This document shows, in pieces, positions 33,849 to 45,394 of a stretch of 64,000 nt of DNA. A program made the translations under genes and the position numbers. Every line of letters starts with the position of its first letter. The stretch's first letter is position 1. The DNA is from Elymus sibiricus (taxonomy: Eukaryota > Streptophyta > Magnoliopsida > Poales > Poaceae). The notes below the pieces were generated by a model. The model did not search any database. It was not told where the DNA came from and was given only the letters and a program-made list of their open reading frames with translations. The stretch is taken from the NCBI GenBank assembly GCA_039707655.1, contig CM077665.1, positions 309,008,486 through 309,072,485 on the forward strand, in the 5' to 3' direction.

Positions 33849-34290
33849 AGTAGTGGGTACATCACTATGAAAAGTTTTGACCTCTCCAAACCCACTTTTT
33901 CATTTTTATCATTAAGATCACCACCCTCCGAACAATTGGGACGCCTTGTAGCTAAAGTTAACTCATCTCCAATCCCTTTTTAATCAAGTTTTATATTAAT
34001 GAACAAAGATTCAATAGGTGAAACATTTTTTCATTTTAATATCTCCATCATGATTACGGTAAAAACCGAGGGGAATAACCTTTTCTAGGAACTCTCGCTT
34101 GGCTCTCAACCTAGCGGTCCTCTCCTTACTTTCATTAATAGAGATTTGGATGGATTTAATAGACTAATTAATATAATGCTTGCGTGACAAAGTTTTAATT
34201 TTTTGAATTTCCACAACATGAGCAATCCTATCCATGTTTCTGGCCATACCATCAACTTTATGTAGTTTTTCTTCTACCATATCTGAATTT
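33849..34290 (-). pseudogene. G3 gag remnant
   Basis: Minus-strand translation gives pieces of a Lys/Glu-rich gag (a segment around MVEEKLHKVDGMARNMDRI at about 34230-34290, another near 34060-34130) in shifting frames with stops. The element breaks off near 34290, where text turns into plus-strand 3' region of G4. Confidence 0.6.
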
Positions 34291-36074
34291 TTTACACGAT
34301 ACTGCTATAAAAATTTCCCAGGTTTTCCTAATTTTTTAGAATTGAGTTACAGAAGTATGGTTTTAGTACAAATCATTACAGATAGTTCTGTTTTTGACAC
34401 ATTCTGTTTTTGCTTGCATGGCTTGCTTGTTTTAATGATGTTATAGATTAGATTGGGGGGTATAAGTCATGGAGAAGTTAGAATACAATACCTATTTTGC
34501 AATAATTAAATATGAATCTATTTACAACAGTACAAAAATTTATGATATGTCTATTATACTAACAGATCTCATGAGGTTTCCATTGAGTTTTGTGTGCTGA
34601 AGTTTTCCAGTTTTGGGTAAGACAACGATGGATGAAGGAATAAGGAGCGGCAAGGCCCTAAGCTTGGGGATGCCCAAGTCACCCTAAGGTAATATTCAGG
34701 AAGACCCAAGTGTCTAAGCTTGGGGATGCCCCGGATGGCACCCCCTGTTTCGTCTACAATCTATCGGTATGTCACTTGGAGCTATATTTATATTCATCAC
34801 ATGATATGAGTTTTCCTTGGAGCATCGTGTATTATAGTTTGTTTTCCTTTTAGTTTGCCACAATTATTTTTTTCTGGACACACCTTTTGAGAGAGACACA
34901 TTATCTAATTTGATTATATTGATAGTATTCAAGGGGGGTATAATAAAAACTTTCATGTAGATCACTAAATATGAAACGTATGGTTTGATTATATTGATAT
35001 AGTAATATGAAAGGACATAGGTTCATGATCATTGGTTAGTAGGAGTATTGGTATTAAAGGTTGTTATTAACTTCTCATCTAAGTATTGTTCATGGCATGG
35101 TGATGAGGTGTGAGCATTTGTATGTCTGAAATGAAATCCTTGAGTGTTGTTATAATCGGATGCGCGCGATGGTTAACTCCTACCAACCAATTCCATAGGG
35201 GCATGAGAGTAGTAATTTGCTTTGAGGGCTAGTAGACTTTTACAATAAGCATATGAGTTCTTTAGGACTAATGTGAGTCCATGGATTATATGCATTCTCA
35301 CCTTAACGCAATTTGCTAGCCTCTTCGGTACCTTGCATTGTCCTTTCTCACCTCGAGAGTTGGTGCAAACTTCGCCGGTGCATCCAAACCCCGTGAAATG
35401 ATACACTCTATAACACATAAGCCTCCTTATATCTTCCTCAAAACAGACACCATACCTACCTATTATGGCATTTCCATAGCAGTTCCGAGATATATTGCCG
35501 TGACACTTCCACCGTTCCGTCACATGACTTGTGTGTTCATCATCATATTGCTTTGCATGATCTTATAGAGATGGCATGATATTTGTGGCAAAGCCACTGT
35601 TCATCATTGTTATACATGTTATGCTAAATCATTGCACATCCTGGTACACTGCCAAAGGCATTCATATAGAGTCATCTTGTATAGTTTTTATCAAGTTGTA
35701 ATATTGAGTCGTAAGTAAATAAAAGTGTGATGGTCATTATTATTAGAGCATTGTCCCAGTGAGGAAATGATAATGGAGACTATGATTCCCTCACAAGTTG
35801 GGGTGAGACTCCGGACGGAAAAAAGACAAAAAAGGGGGAGGCCAAAAGAGCCCACCACAAAAAAATGAGAGATAGGAAAGAAGGGGCAATGATAATATCT
35901 TTTTACCACACTTGTGCTTCAAAGTAGCACCATGTTCTTAATCTAGAGAGTCTTCTGAGTTGTCATTTTCATATACTAGTGGGAATTTTTCCTTATAAAA
36001 CTTGGCTTGTATATTCCGGTGATGGGCTTCCTCAAATAACCGAGGTCTTCATGAGCAAGCAAGTTGGATGCACA
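34291..36074 (+). mobile_element. G4 fragment, gypsy 3' region
   Basis: Plus-strand relative of G3 (about 85% by eye), covering only the noncoding 3' region: PPT-like words ctaagcttggggatgc near 34660 and 34710, and the 'gagcattgtcccagtgagg' block near 35748. It lacks about 200 bp present in G3 (31540-31760). The copia A3 begins exactly at 36075, so the rest of G4 is expected beyond A3, outside the window. A 76-codon ORF (35338-35568) is mirrored by one in G3 but has no known domain. Confidence 0.75.
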
Positions 36075-37927
36075 TGTTGGGGAACGTTGCATGGGATTTT
36101 TTTTCTACAAACACCCAAGATCTATCTATGGAGATGCATAGCTAAGAGAGGAGAGTGGATCCACATACCCTTGTAGATCGCTAAGCAGGAAGCGTTAAGA
36201 AACATGGATGGTGTAGTTGTACGTCTTCGCGATCCAATCACGATCCGTCCTGATCTAGCACCGAACGGACGGCACCTCCGCATTCAGCACACGTACAGCT
36301 CGATGACGTCTCCGCCTCCTCGATCCACCGAGCGAGGGCGGAGTAGTAGATGAGTTCTCCGGCAGCACGACAGTGTGGTGGCGATGGTGGTGGAGCTGTC
36401 CCGGCAGGGCTTCGCCAAGCGCTACCAAGAACAAGAAAGAGGGAGAAACCAATCTAGAGGGAAAGGGAGGGTTGCGCCGTGGCTTGTGGTGTGACTGCTC
36501 TCCCTCTCCTTTCATGTATATACAGGGGGGTGGCTGGCCGCGGTTTCCCTAGGGTTGGGGCGGCGCCCTAGGGAACTTCCTTAGGGTTTCCCTAGGGGCG
36601 CGGCGGCCACCCTAGGGAACAACCATAGGGTTTCGGGCACGGCAGCCACCCTAGGGAACAGTCTTAGGGTTTCCCTAGGGGTGCAGTGGCCACCCTAGGG
36701 AACAACCTTAGGGCTTCCCTAGGGGCGCGGCGGCCGCCCTAGGGAAACCTCAGCCCTTGGCCGCATGGTCCATGGGGAGGTGGGGCGCCCAGCCCACCAG
36801 GGGCTGGTGCGCCACCCCTTTTCAGCGCATGGGGTCCTCCGGGGCAGTGGACCTCCCCGGTGGACCCCCGGAATCCCTTCCGGCATTTCCAACCAAAACC
36901 GGCAAGTCCCGAAACTATTTCGAAACCCAAATACCAACTTCCCATATATGAATCTTTACCTCCGGACCATTCTGAAGCTCCACGTCATGTCCGGGATCTC
37001 ATCCGGGACTCCGAACAACCTTTGGTCACCAACATATACAACTCAACAATACTACATCGTCACCGAGCGTTAAGTGTGTAGACCCTGCGGGTTCGAGAAT
37101 GATGCAAACATGACCGAGACATTCTCCGGCCAATAACCAATAGCGGGACCTAGATGCCCATATTGGCTCCTGCATATTCTACGAAGATCTTTATCGGTCG
37201 AACCTCGATGTCAAGGATTCAAACAATCCCGTATGCAGTTCCCTTTGTCCATCGGTATGTTACTTGCCCGAGATTCTATCGTCGGTATCTCCATACCTAG
37301 TTCAATCTCGTTATCGGCAAGTCTCTTTACTCATTCCGTAATACAAGATCCCGTGACTAACTCCTTAGTCACATTGCTTGCAAGCTTCTTGTGATGTTGT
37401 ATTACCGAGTGGGCCCAGAGATACCTCTCCATCATACGGAGTGACAAATCCCAGTCTCGATCCACGCCAACCCAACAGACACCTCCGGAGATACCTGTAG
37501 AGCACCTTTATAGTCACCCAGTTATGTTGTGATGTTTGATACACACAAGGCATTCCTCCGGTGTCAGGGAGTTGCATGATCTCATGGTCATAGGAACAGA
37601 TACTTGACATGGATAAAGTAGTAGCAATAAACTTACACGATCAAATGCTATGCTTACGGTTGAGTCTTGTCCATCACATCATTCTCCTAATGATATGATC
37701 CCATTATCAAATGACAACTCATGTCTATGGTTAGGAAACCTTGACCATCTTTGATCAACGAGCTAGTCTAGTAGAGGCTCACTAGGGACATCGTGTTGTC
37801 TATGTATCCACACATGTATCTGAGTTTCTGATCAATACAATTATAGCATGTATAATAAAGGATTATCATGAACAAGGAAATATGATAATAACCAATTTAT
37901 TATAGCCTCTAGGGCATATTTCCAACA
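36075..37927 (-). mobile_element. A3 3' LTR
   Basis: 1853 bp, TGTTGGGG...CCAACA ends. TATA-like box (TATATACA on the minus strand) at 36515-36522. Contains a minisatellite at 36566-36750. Outer parts align with the A2 LTRs; the U3-like middle does not. Confidence 0.92.
36566..36750. repeat. 44-bp minisatellite in A3 LTR
   Basis: The 8-bp palindrome ccctaggg recurs at 36566, 36610, 36649, 36693 and 36737. Spacings are 44, 39, 44 and 44 bp, with 'ttagggtttccctagggg' and 'gcggcggcca' inside the units. It lies in the LTR part where A2 carries a different short palindromic array. Confidence 0.88.
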
Positions 37928-37939
37928 GTCTCCCACTTG
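37928..37939 (-). promoter_or_regulatory. A3 polypurine tract
   Basis: CAAGTGGGAGAC on the minus strand, immediately upstream of the 3' LTR, identical to the A2 PPT. Confidence 0.88.
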
Positions 37940-39223
37940 CACTAGAGTCAATAATCTAGTTCACATCACCATGTTCTGGGGTTTGTTTTTTAGTCAACAG
38001 GTCTGCAACATTCAGATCCGTGTATACTCTGAATCTATATGTCATACTGTAGATGTTGCTACAATGCCCCATTTGAAGCTATTCCCAATGTCTGCTCTAC
38101 TATACGTATCCGGTTTGCTACTCAGAGTCATTCGGATCGGTGTCAAAGCTTGCATCGACGTAACCATTTACGATGAACTCTTTATCACCTCCATAATCGA
38201 GAAACTTTCCTTAGTCCTCCAATTACTAAGGATAATTTTGACCGTTGTCCAGTGATCCACTCCTGGATCACTCTTGTACCCCCCTTGCCAGACACGCGGC
38301 AAGGCACACATCAGGTGCGATACACAACATGGCATACCGTATAGAGCCTCTGGCTAAGGCATAGGGGACGACCTTCGTCCTTTCTCTTTCTTCTGCTGTG
38401 GTTGAGCTTTGAGTCTTACTCAACTTCACACCTTACAAATCAGGCAAGAACTCCTTCTTTGACTGATCCATTTTGAACTCTTTCAAAATCTTGTAAAAGT
38501 ATGTACTCATTGAAAGTCTTATCAGGTGTCTTGATCTATCTCTATAGATCTTGATGCCCAATATTTAAGTAGCTTTATCCAGGTCTTTCTTTGAAAAACT
38601 CCTTTGAAACAACCCTTTATGCTTTCCAGAAATTCCACATTATTTCCGATCAACAATATGTCATCGACATATACTTATCAGAAATTCTATAGTGCTCCTA
38701 CTCACTTTCTTGTAAATACAAGTTTCTTATAAACTTAGTATAAACCCAAAAGCTTTGATTTCCTCATCAAAGCATATATTCCAACTCCAAGATGCTTGCT
38801 CTAGTCCATAGAAGGATCGCTGGAGCTTGCATACATTTTAGCATCCTTAGGACCGACAAAACCTTCTGGTTGTATCACATACAACCTTTCCTCACGGAAA
38901 CCGTTAAGGAAACTCTGTTTTGACATCCATCTGCCAGATTTCATAATCGAAAAATGCAGCAACTGCGAACATAATTCCAACAGACTTTAGCATCGCTACG
39001 GGTAAGAAAATCTCATCGTAGTCAACTCCTTGAACTTGTCGGAAACCTCTTTGCGACAAGTCGAGATTTATAAATGGTGACATTTACCATCAGTGTTTGT
39101 CTTCTTCTTAAATAACCATTTGTACTCAACGCCTGTCATTCATCAAGCAAGTCTACCAAAGTCCATACTTGGTTTTCATACATGGATCCTATCTCGGATT
39201 TCATGGCTCCTAGCCATTTGTTG
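37940..39223 (-). pseudogene. A3 pol, RNase H and RT part
   Basis: Aligns with A2 54030-55520 but full of indels and stops. The YVDD motif is still readable at 38657-38671, and segments matching the FLNGF and RSIYGL regions lie near 38800-38930. Most of RNase H, including the stretch matching A2 54030-54350, is missing near 37970. It ends where G2 inserted. Confidence 0.85.
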
Positions 39224-39228
39224 AAATC
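39224..39228. repeat. TSD aaatc, left of G2
   Basis: Pairs with gaatc at 61144-61148. In A1 the uninterrupted site reads ggaatc (6538-6543), so the left copy has one G-to-A change. Confidence 0.85.
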
Positions 39229-41189
39229 TGATATGTCTCCAACGTATCAATAATTTATGAAGTATTCATGTCATATTTGCCTATATTTTTACTATGATTT
39301 TATGATTTATTGGGACTAACCTATTAATGGTTGCAAAAGTGCACAAGTTCTTGTTTCACACTTTGATGTGCAGGAATTAATTGAAAATTGTCGAAAAACT
39401 CAAAAGGAGTCTTGTTGGAGGAGGACTCTGACTTTCCTGAAACCTTTCCACGAATAGTTTTTAGAGATCGTCAGTTTGACCCCCGAAGACGGCCTCAAAT
39501 GGAAAAAGCTAAAATTAGAAAAGTGTGGGGAATTTATGGCACTAATTTTGGACTCCAAATTTGTCCAAAACGGAGTCCGGATGCGATCTGTAGACCCGTT
39601 TTACTGGAGGAAAATATCTGATTACGAGAATTGATGACGTGATTGAGTCCAACTCTTAACATATCTGATGTATTCGGCCAAGCCACGACTTTGAGGACTC
39701 ATGAGAGCTGTGAGGAGTCCCTAGGAAGGTTCTAGAGGTGCCCAAGAGCCATTGGATCAAGGTTCCATCCATCGGAGGGCCATAGAGCACCACAGAGGCA
39801 CATGTAAGGAGAGAAAAACCCTAATTTCGGGAGAGCTACCAAAAGCCACGAATTTGCCTCTCCCTTGGCCGCCGCCAAGGAGGGGAGAGGCTCCTCCATT
39901 GCAGCACCAAGACCAAGGAAGAAGGGGGGGCAAGGGGCCGCCGCCCGTCGCCGGTGCCGTGGCCGCCATCGCCTCCATCTCTTTGGGGTTGCACCTCTCC
40001 ATCAACAACTCTCTCTTTCTCACCATGATGATGTGTGAGTAATCCACATTGGGGCTAAGGTTTTGTACCGGTAGCTATGTATTTAATCTCTCTCTCTCTC
40101 TCTCTCATGTTCTTGAGATGGCACGATCTTGATGTATCACGAGCTTTGTTAATATAGTTGGATCATATGGTGTTTTCCCCTCTCTATCTTGTTATGATGA
40201 ATTGAGTTTTCCCTTTGAGACTTTGTTATTATCGGATTGAATACTTTTATGGAATTTTGAGCACTTGATGTATGTCTTGCATGCGGATACCCGTAGTGAC
40301 ATTGGGGTATTCAAGTGATTCACTTAATATATGTTATGGCGTCAACTTGCGGATTCCGGTGACCTTGGGGAAATACGCATAGGGGTTGATTGCACGTTTT
40401 CATCCCTTGTTCTCTGATAGAAATCTTGGGGCACTCTTTGAGGTTCTTTGTGTTGGATTGAGTACTATGAATCTGAAATTGTTTGATGTGTATTGTATAA
40501 TTAACTCATGGATACTTGTGGTGACATTGGAGTATCTAGGTGACATTAGAGTTGGTTGATGCGTATCATATGGTTTTATTCTAGCATGAACTCTTAGATA
40601 GAGCGATTGGAAAGGATAACTTGGTGTTATTTTAGTATGAACTCTTGGATAGATCGATCGGAAAGGATAACTTTAAGGTGGTTTCGTACCCTACAAATAA
40701 TTTCTTCTTATATTCTCTGCTAGATAAGAACTTTGGAGTGATTCTTCGTTGCACATTGAGGGATGGTTATGTGATCTAATTATATTAGCATTGTTGAGAG
40801 ATTGCACTAGCGAAAGTATGGATCCTAGGCCTTATTTTCAAGCATTGCAATACCATTTGTGCTCATTTTTGTTACTTGATACCTTGCTGTTTTTATATTT
40901 TCAGACTACAAAAACCTATATCTACCATCCATATTGCACATGTATCACCATCTCTTCGCCGAACTAGTGCACCTATACAATTTGCCATTGTATTGGGTGT
41001 GTTGGGGACACAAGAGATTTCTAGTATTTGATTGCAGGGTTGTTTGAGAGAGACCATCTTCATCCTACACCTCCCATGATTGATAAACCTTAGGTCATCC
41101 ACTTGAGGGAAAATTGCTACTGCCCAACAAAACTCTGCGCTTGGAGGCCCAACAAATTCTACAAGAATAAAGTTGCGTAGTAGACATCA
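39229..41189 (+). mobile_element. G2 5' LTR
   Basis: 1961 bp, TGATATGTC...GTAGACATCA. GC-rich part at 39840-39980 and a (CT)n run at 40088-40106. The ORFs at 39388-39621 and 39752-40042 are LTR sequence and also appear in the 3' LTR; not genes. Confidence 0.92.
40088..40106. repeat. (CT)n microsatellite
   Basis: About nine CT units in the G2 5' LTR; the 3' LTR has a shorter run near 51092, so it changed length after insertion. Confidence 0.85.
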
Positions 41190-41194
41190 AGCTC

Positions 41195-41214
41195 TTTTCT
41201 GGCGCCGTTGCCGG
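41195..41214 (+). promoter_or_regulatory. G2 primer-binding-site region
   Basis: TCTGGCGCCGTTGCCGGGG shortly after the LTR end, as in G1. The following 190 bp to the ORF are AT-rich leader. Confidence 0.7.
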
Positions 41215-41408
41215 GGAGGTGAGTGCTTGAAGGTATATCTTTAGATCTTGCAATTAAATCTTTTAGTTTCTTGTTTATCACTAGTTTGGTTTTATAAAAG
41301 AAAACTAAAAAAAATGGAGTTTAGGTTGCATCATTTTTGTTGTCTTTATAATGTCTTTCGTGAAAGTAAGGATTCAGAAATTTTGCTCAATTGGTAGAGG
41401 AAGAAATT

Positions 41409-42089
41409 ATGAAACTACTTAATGAGAATTCCTTGAATGATGAGCATGATTGCAATGTTGCTAGTATGAATTCTCTGAATATCCATGATACTGATGATAT
41501 GCAAAGCCACAAGCTTGGGGATGCTATGTTTGATGAAGATGATATTTTTAGTCCCCCAAGTTTTGATGAGAAAATTTATTATGATGATGGCATGCCTCCT
41601 ACATATGATGATGACATGTATGCTATAAAGAGTGATAGTAACCATGAAACTTGTCATCATGATTTTAATATTGAATGTGGTTATGTCAATCAAGTATCTC
41701 ATGATAGTTATTTTGTTGAGTTTGCTCCCACTATTATGAATGAGAAGAAATATGCTTATGTGGAGAGTAATAAATTTTCTATGCTTGTAGATCATGAAAA
41801 GAATGCTTTATGTGATAGTTATATTGTGAAATTCCTTTATTATGCTACTGAAATTTATTATGAGGGAGGAACATATGCTTTTAGGAATTGCAATCATATC
41901 AAATTTCCTCCCTGTGTGTTTAAAGTTTTGAAGTTATGCTTGTTTTGCCTTCCTATGCTAGTTGATTCTTGCTCCCATAAATTGTTTGCTCACAAAATCC
42001 CTATGCATAGGAAGTGGGTTAGACTTAAATGTGCTTGTCATGAGATTCATGATGCTCTCTTACTTGTTTCAAATACTATTCTTACGTGA
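41409..42089 (+). CDS. Acidic orphan ORF of G2
   Basis: About 226 codons from the first ATG; the frame is open from 41370. The N-terminal half is very acidic and Asp/Asn/Ser-rich (for example FDEDDIFSPPSFDEKIYYDD). The C-terminal half is hydrophobic and Cys-rich, with a probable membrane-like stretch (FKVLKLCLFCLPMLVDSC, about 41920-41970) and a HKIPMHRKWVRLKC motif. No gag knuckle, protease or RT feature. I recall related ORFs in other Triticeae gypsy elements but know no function. It is the only ORF of this size between PBS and 3' LTR, and it has no internal stop. Confidence 0.6.
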   Translation: MKLLNENSLNDEHDCNVASMNSLNIHDTDDMQSHKLGDAMFDEDDIFSPPSFDEKIYYDDGMPPTYDDDMYAIKSDSNHETCHHDFNIECGYVNQVSHDSYFVEFAPTIMNEKKYAYVESNKFSMLVDHEKNALCDSYIVKFLYYATEIYYEGGTYAFRNCNHIKFPPCVFKVLKLCLFCLPMLVDSCSHKLFAHKIPMHRKWVRLKCACHEIHDALLLVSNTILT

Positions 42090-45000
42090 GCATCATTGAA
42101 ATCATCATGCCTAGCTAAAAGGCATTAAAGAAAAGCGCTTGTTGGGAGACAACCCAACACTTTTACTTTCTGTTTTTGAGTGTTCACATGATTAAGATAC
42201 TATATTAATCATGTTTTGTGTCTTTTATTTCAATAAAGTGCCAAGTAAAGCCTTTGGGATGACTCACAAGATGAGTAGAATTGATGCTCAACCAAAACAG
42301 AAACTTTTGACTCCAGTACAGGCATTTTAATTTTTTACTAGAGAGTGATAATGATCTTAAAAAATTTTAAAGTCTTTATATACAAATTCTTCAGGTTGTC
42401 TTAATTTGTCAGAATTTTTAGAGACAGGGAAGTATGGCTATACTATAGATCTTCACAGTCTGTTCTGTTTTTGACAGATTCTGTTTTGAATGCATAGTTT
42501 GCTTGTTTTAGAGTACCCATAGCTTATATTAAGTGATATAAATTATGGGAATGATAGAATACAGTAGGTATTATGTGAGAACAATTATGAATCTTGTCTT
42601 GACAGTACCTAAGTGAATGATCTTTATTTATTATACTAACCCATCTCATGAAGTTCCGTTAAGTTTTGTGTGATTGAAGTTTTCAAGTTTTGGGTGAGAC
42701 ACCGATATGAGGAGAATAAGGAGTGACAAGAACCTAAGCTTGGGGATTACCAAGGCACCCCCAAGGTAATATCCAAGGAATACTCAAGCATCTAAGCTTG
42801 GGGAAGCCCCGAAAGGCATCCCCTCTTTCGTCTTCAACACTATCGGTATATCATACTTGGAGCTATATTTTTATTCATCACATAATATGAGTTTTGCTTG
42901 TAGTGTCATTTATTTTGTTATTTTCTGTTAGGTGTTATTTATAATCTTGTTTTCCAATAAAAAGTTCGAAGAATTGCCTTTAGGATGCTTGAATTGCATG
43001 TTTGATGTGTGCTGTGTAAAAACAGAAACTTTTGCTGTAGTGTTTGAATTTTCATATTTTACCGGAACGTGGAAAGTTTCTAAAATTTTTACACAGTATT
43101 TTCATATAAATTTTATAGCATGTCCTAAATTTTCATAATTTTTTGAGTTACATAAGTGCACTGGTTTAATAAATTGCTACAGACTGTTCTGTTTGGACAG
43201 ATTGCTGCATAGTTTTGTTATCTACTTATCCTATAGTTTCCATAGCCTATATTGGTAGATATAAATTGTGAAAACGATAGTTAATAGTAGATGATGTTTG
43301 AAAATTATTGTGCAACTTGTATTGGCAGTACATGAAGTGTTGATTTATTCTTATGTGTACTAACCTATCTCACGAGTTCTTTTCGAGTTTTGTGTGGATG
43401 AAGTTTTGGAGAATAGGTGAAACCATGATATGAGATGATTGAACGAGATACAAAAGCTCAAGATTGGGGATGCCCAAGGCACCCCAAGTAAATATTTCAA
43501 GAAGTCTCAAGCATCTAAGCTTGGGGATGCTACGCATCCCACCTCTCTTCGTCAACTATCGGTTAGCCTATGTTGAGCCTAAATTTTTATTCGTTCACAT
43601 GATGCGTGCTATTCTTGGAGTTCTATTTTTGTTTAGTTTGCTGTTTGAATAAAATACTCAGATCTGAAAATCTTCATTAAGAGAGAGAGTCCTCACATAG
43701 CTACTTAATTGTTTGACTACTCATTGATCTCCACTTATATCTTTTGAGAGTAGCTTGTCATTTACTCTTGTGCTTCGCATATATCCTATGAGTAAATTGT
43801 TGAATGAATTGAATACCATGAAGTTGAAATTATATATTCATATCATGCCCAGTAGTAGCTTCACATTGGGTTTATAAAGTGAAATCTTTTTGAAGCTTGA
43901 CAAGCACAATATTGGTCATACAAGCAATTCGTGAATGATTAGTATAAGGAAGAGAACTTTCACATACAATTTTATTATTTTGGACATCTTCTATGATTGT
44001 GAATACCCATTAATTATTTTCAAACTTGAGAAAATTAGTTGAAGTTGGACAAGGAAGACAACGTAATGAGTTATGGTTGTGTATATTTGCATAGAAGTTA
44101 TATTGTTGTGGATCCTCCAACATGTGGTGCTTGTTTAGAACCGTTTGCTAGCCAACACTTCGTACTAAGTAGAGATACTACTTGTGCATCCAAATCCTTG
44201 AGCCAAGTTTCTTCCATAAGAGTCGACCATACCTACCTATATATGGTATTTCACTGCCATTCCAAGTAATTTTGCATGTGACACCTCTAAACATTCAAAT
44301 AAACATCTATTTTGTGTGCCTGGACCGCTCATGGAGCGACGTGGGGCGGTCAGTATCTTTCATGTTAAGTGGGTTATTCTCATGAGGAGTGTTTATTCAC
44401 TCGTCCTTGCACGAGAGGGGAGGTAATAGGGTTTCCCCGTCCTGAAATAAAAAAATGCAAATAATTAAACAAAACTCCCCAAGGAATGTTGTTGGTATGG
44501 ACGGTACCCGTGGATTCGGCTAGCCGTGGAGTGTGTTTGTTGGTGGAGGGGAGTAAACCTTTACTTTTACCGCTTGGGAACCGCCGCTAATGTGTTTAAC
44601 ATGGAAGATATTGATAACTCTTGGTCGTAACGTTGACAAGAAGGGTGCACCTCGCAAAATTATATGTATCTCTGATTTAAGCTTTGAGCTCTGACACCTT
44701 TGCAAATTCCTGCTTCCCTCTGCGAAGGGGCAATCTATTTACTTTCATGTTATTTACTATTCATGTTAAGTCAACTTCTTATTCCAACCTCAGTCTATTA
44801 GTTGGCAAGCATCATGTGGTGGGGAAAGATCCAAACATATATATCTAGTCAAATATATTTGATCATGACTTATTATTGTTGACAATTATCTCTATGATAA
44901 ATGAGTTGGGAGGCGAAACATTAAGCCCCTATCTTTCTTTGTGTTCGATCGATGCAATTTGTTCTAAAAATATGCTTTGAGTACTAGCAATCATAGAAGG

Positions 45001-45313
45001 CTATATGATGATTGAGTATGTGGGGCACTTACTTAGACTTTGTTGAGAATAAGTTGAATTGCAATTGTTTGGTGACTAAGAACATAGATTGTTAGGTTTT
45101 AAGAGAATTCATTGTTTGAACCATAACATGTGAATTGGTTGCTACTTTATCATGATGATTTTTATGAGAAAAAGTTCATGTTATGATGCTAGGAAAAGTG
45201 GTTGAAATTATCATTGATCAAACTTATGCACTATGCTAGCATTCACACTTCATAAACTATTTCTTTTATCATTTACCTACTCGAGGACGAGTAGGAATTA
45301 AGCTTGGGGATGC
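42090..45313 (+). other. G2 long 3' untranslated region
   Basis: No credible ORF. It opens with two diverged tandem units of about 0.7 kb (about 42380-42930 and 43100-43640). Each holds the pair of PPT-like words 'aag(c/a)ttgggga' (42735/42793 and 43461/43518) and the 'tatcggt...ttattca' tail. The same unit is present once in G3 and G4. The part 44170-44760 matches the G1 3' region. A PPT-like aattaagcttggggatgc sits just before the 3' LTR (45296-45313). Confidence 0.72.
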
Positions 45314-45394
45314 TAATATGTCTCTAACGTATCGATAATTTATGAAGTATTCATGTCATATTTTCCTATGTTTTTACTATGCTTTTATGATTTA
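45314..45394 (+). mobile_element. G2 3' LTR, piece 1
   Basis: Starts taatatgtctc (the canonical TG is mutated to TA) and matches the first 81 bp of the 5' LTR up to gattta, then stops at an unrelated 4.9-kb insert. Confidence 0.88.
45343..45394. repeat. 52-bp direct repeat, left of insert
   Basis: From tgaagtattc to gattta. The same 52 bases recur at 50268-50319 with two mismatches. This LTR part occurs once in the 5' LTR (39258-39309), so it was duplicated when the insert arrived. Confidence 0.88.

Noticed and set aside
37971..38255. 94-codon plus-strand ORF
   Set aside because: Antisense of decayed A3 RNase H/RT.
39388..40047. ORFs in the G2 5' LTR, also present at 50378-51320
   Set aside because: Repeated in both LTRs, not conserved in length, overlap on both strands.
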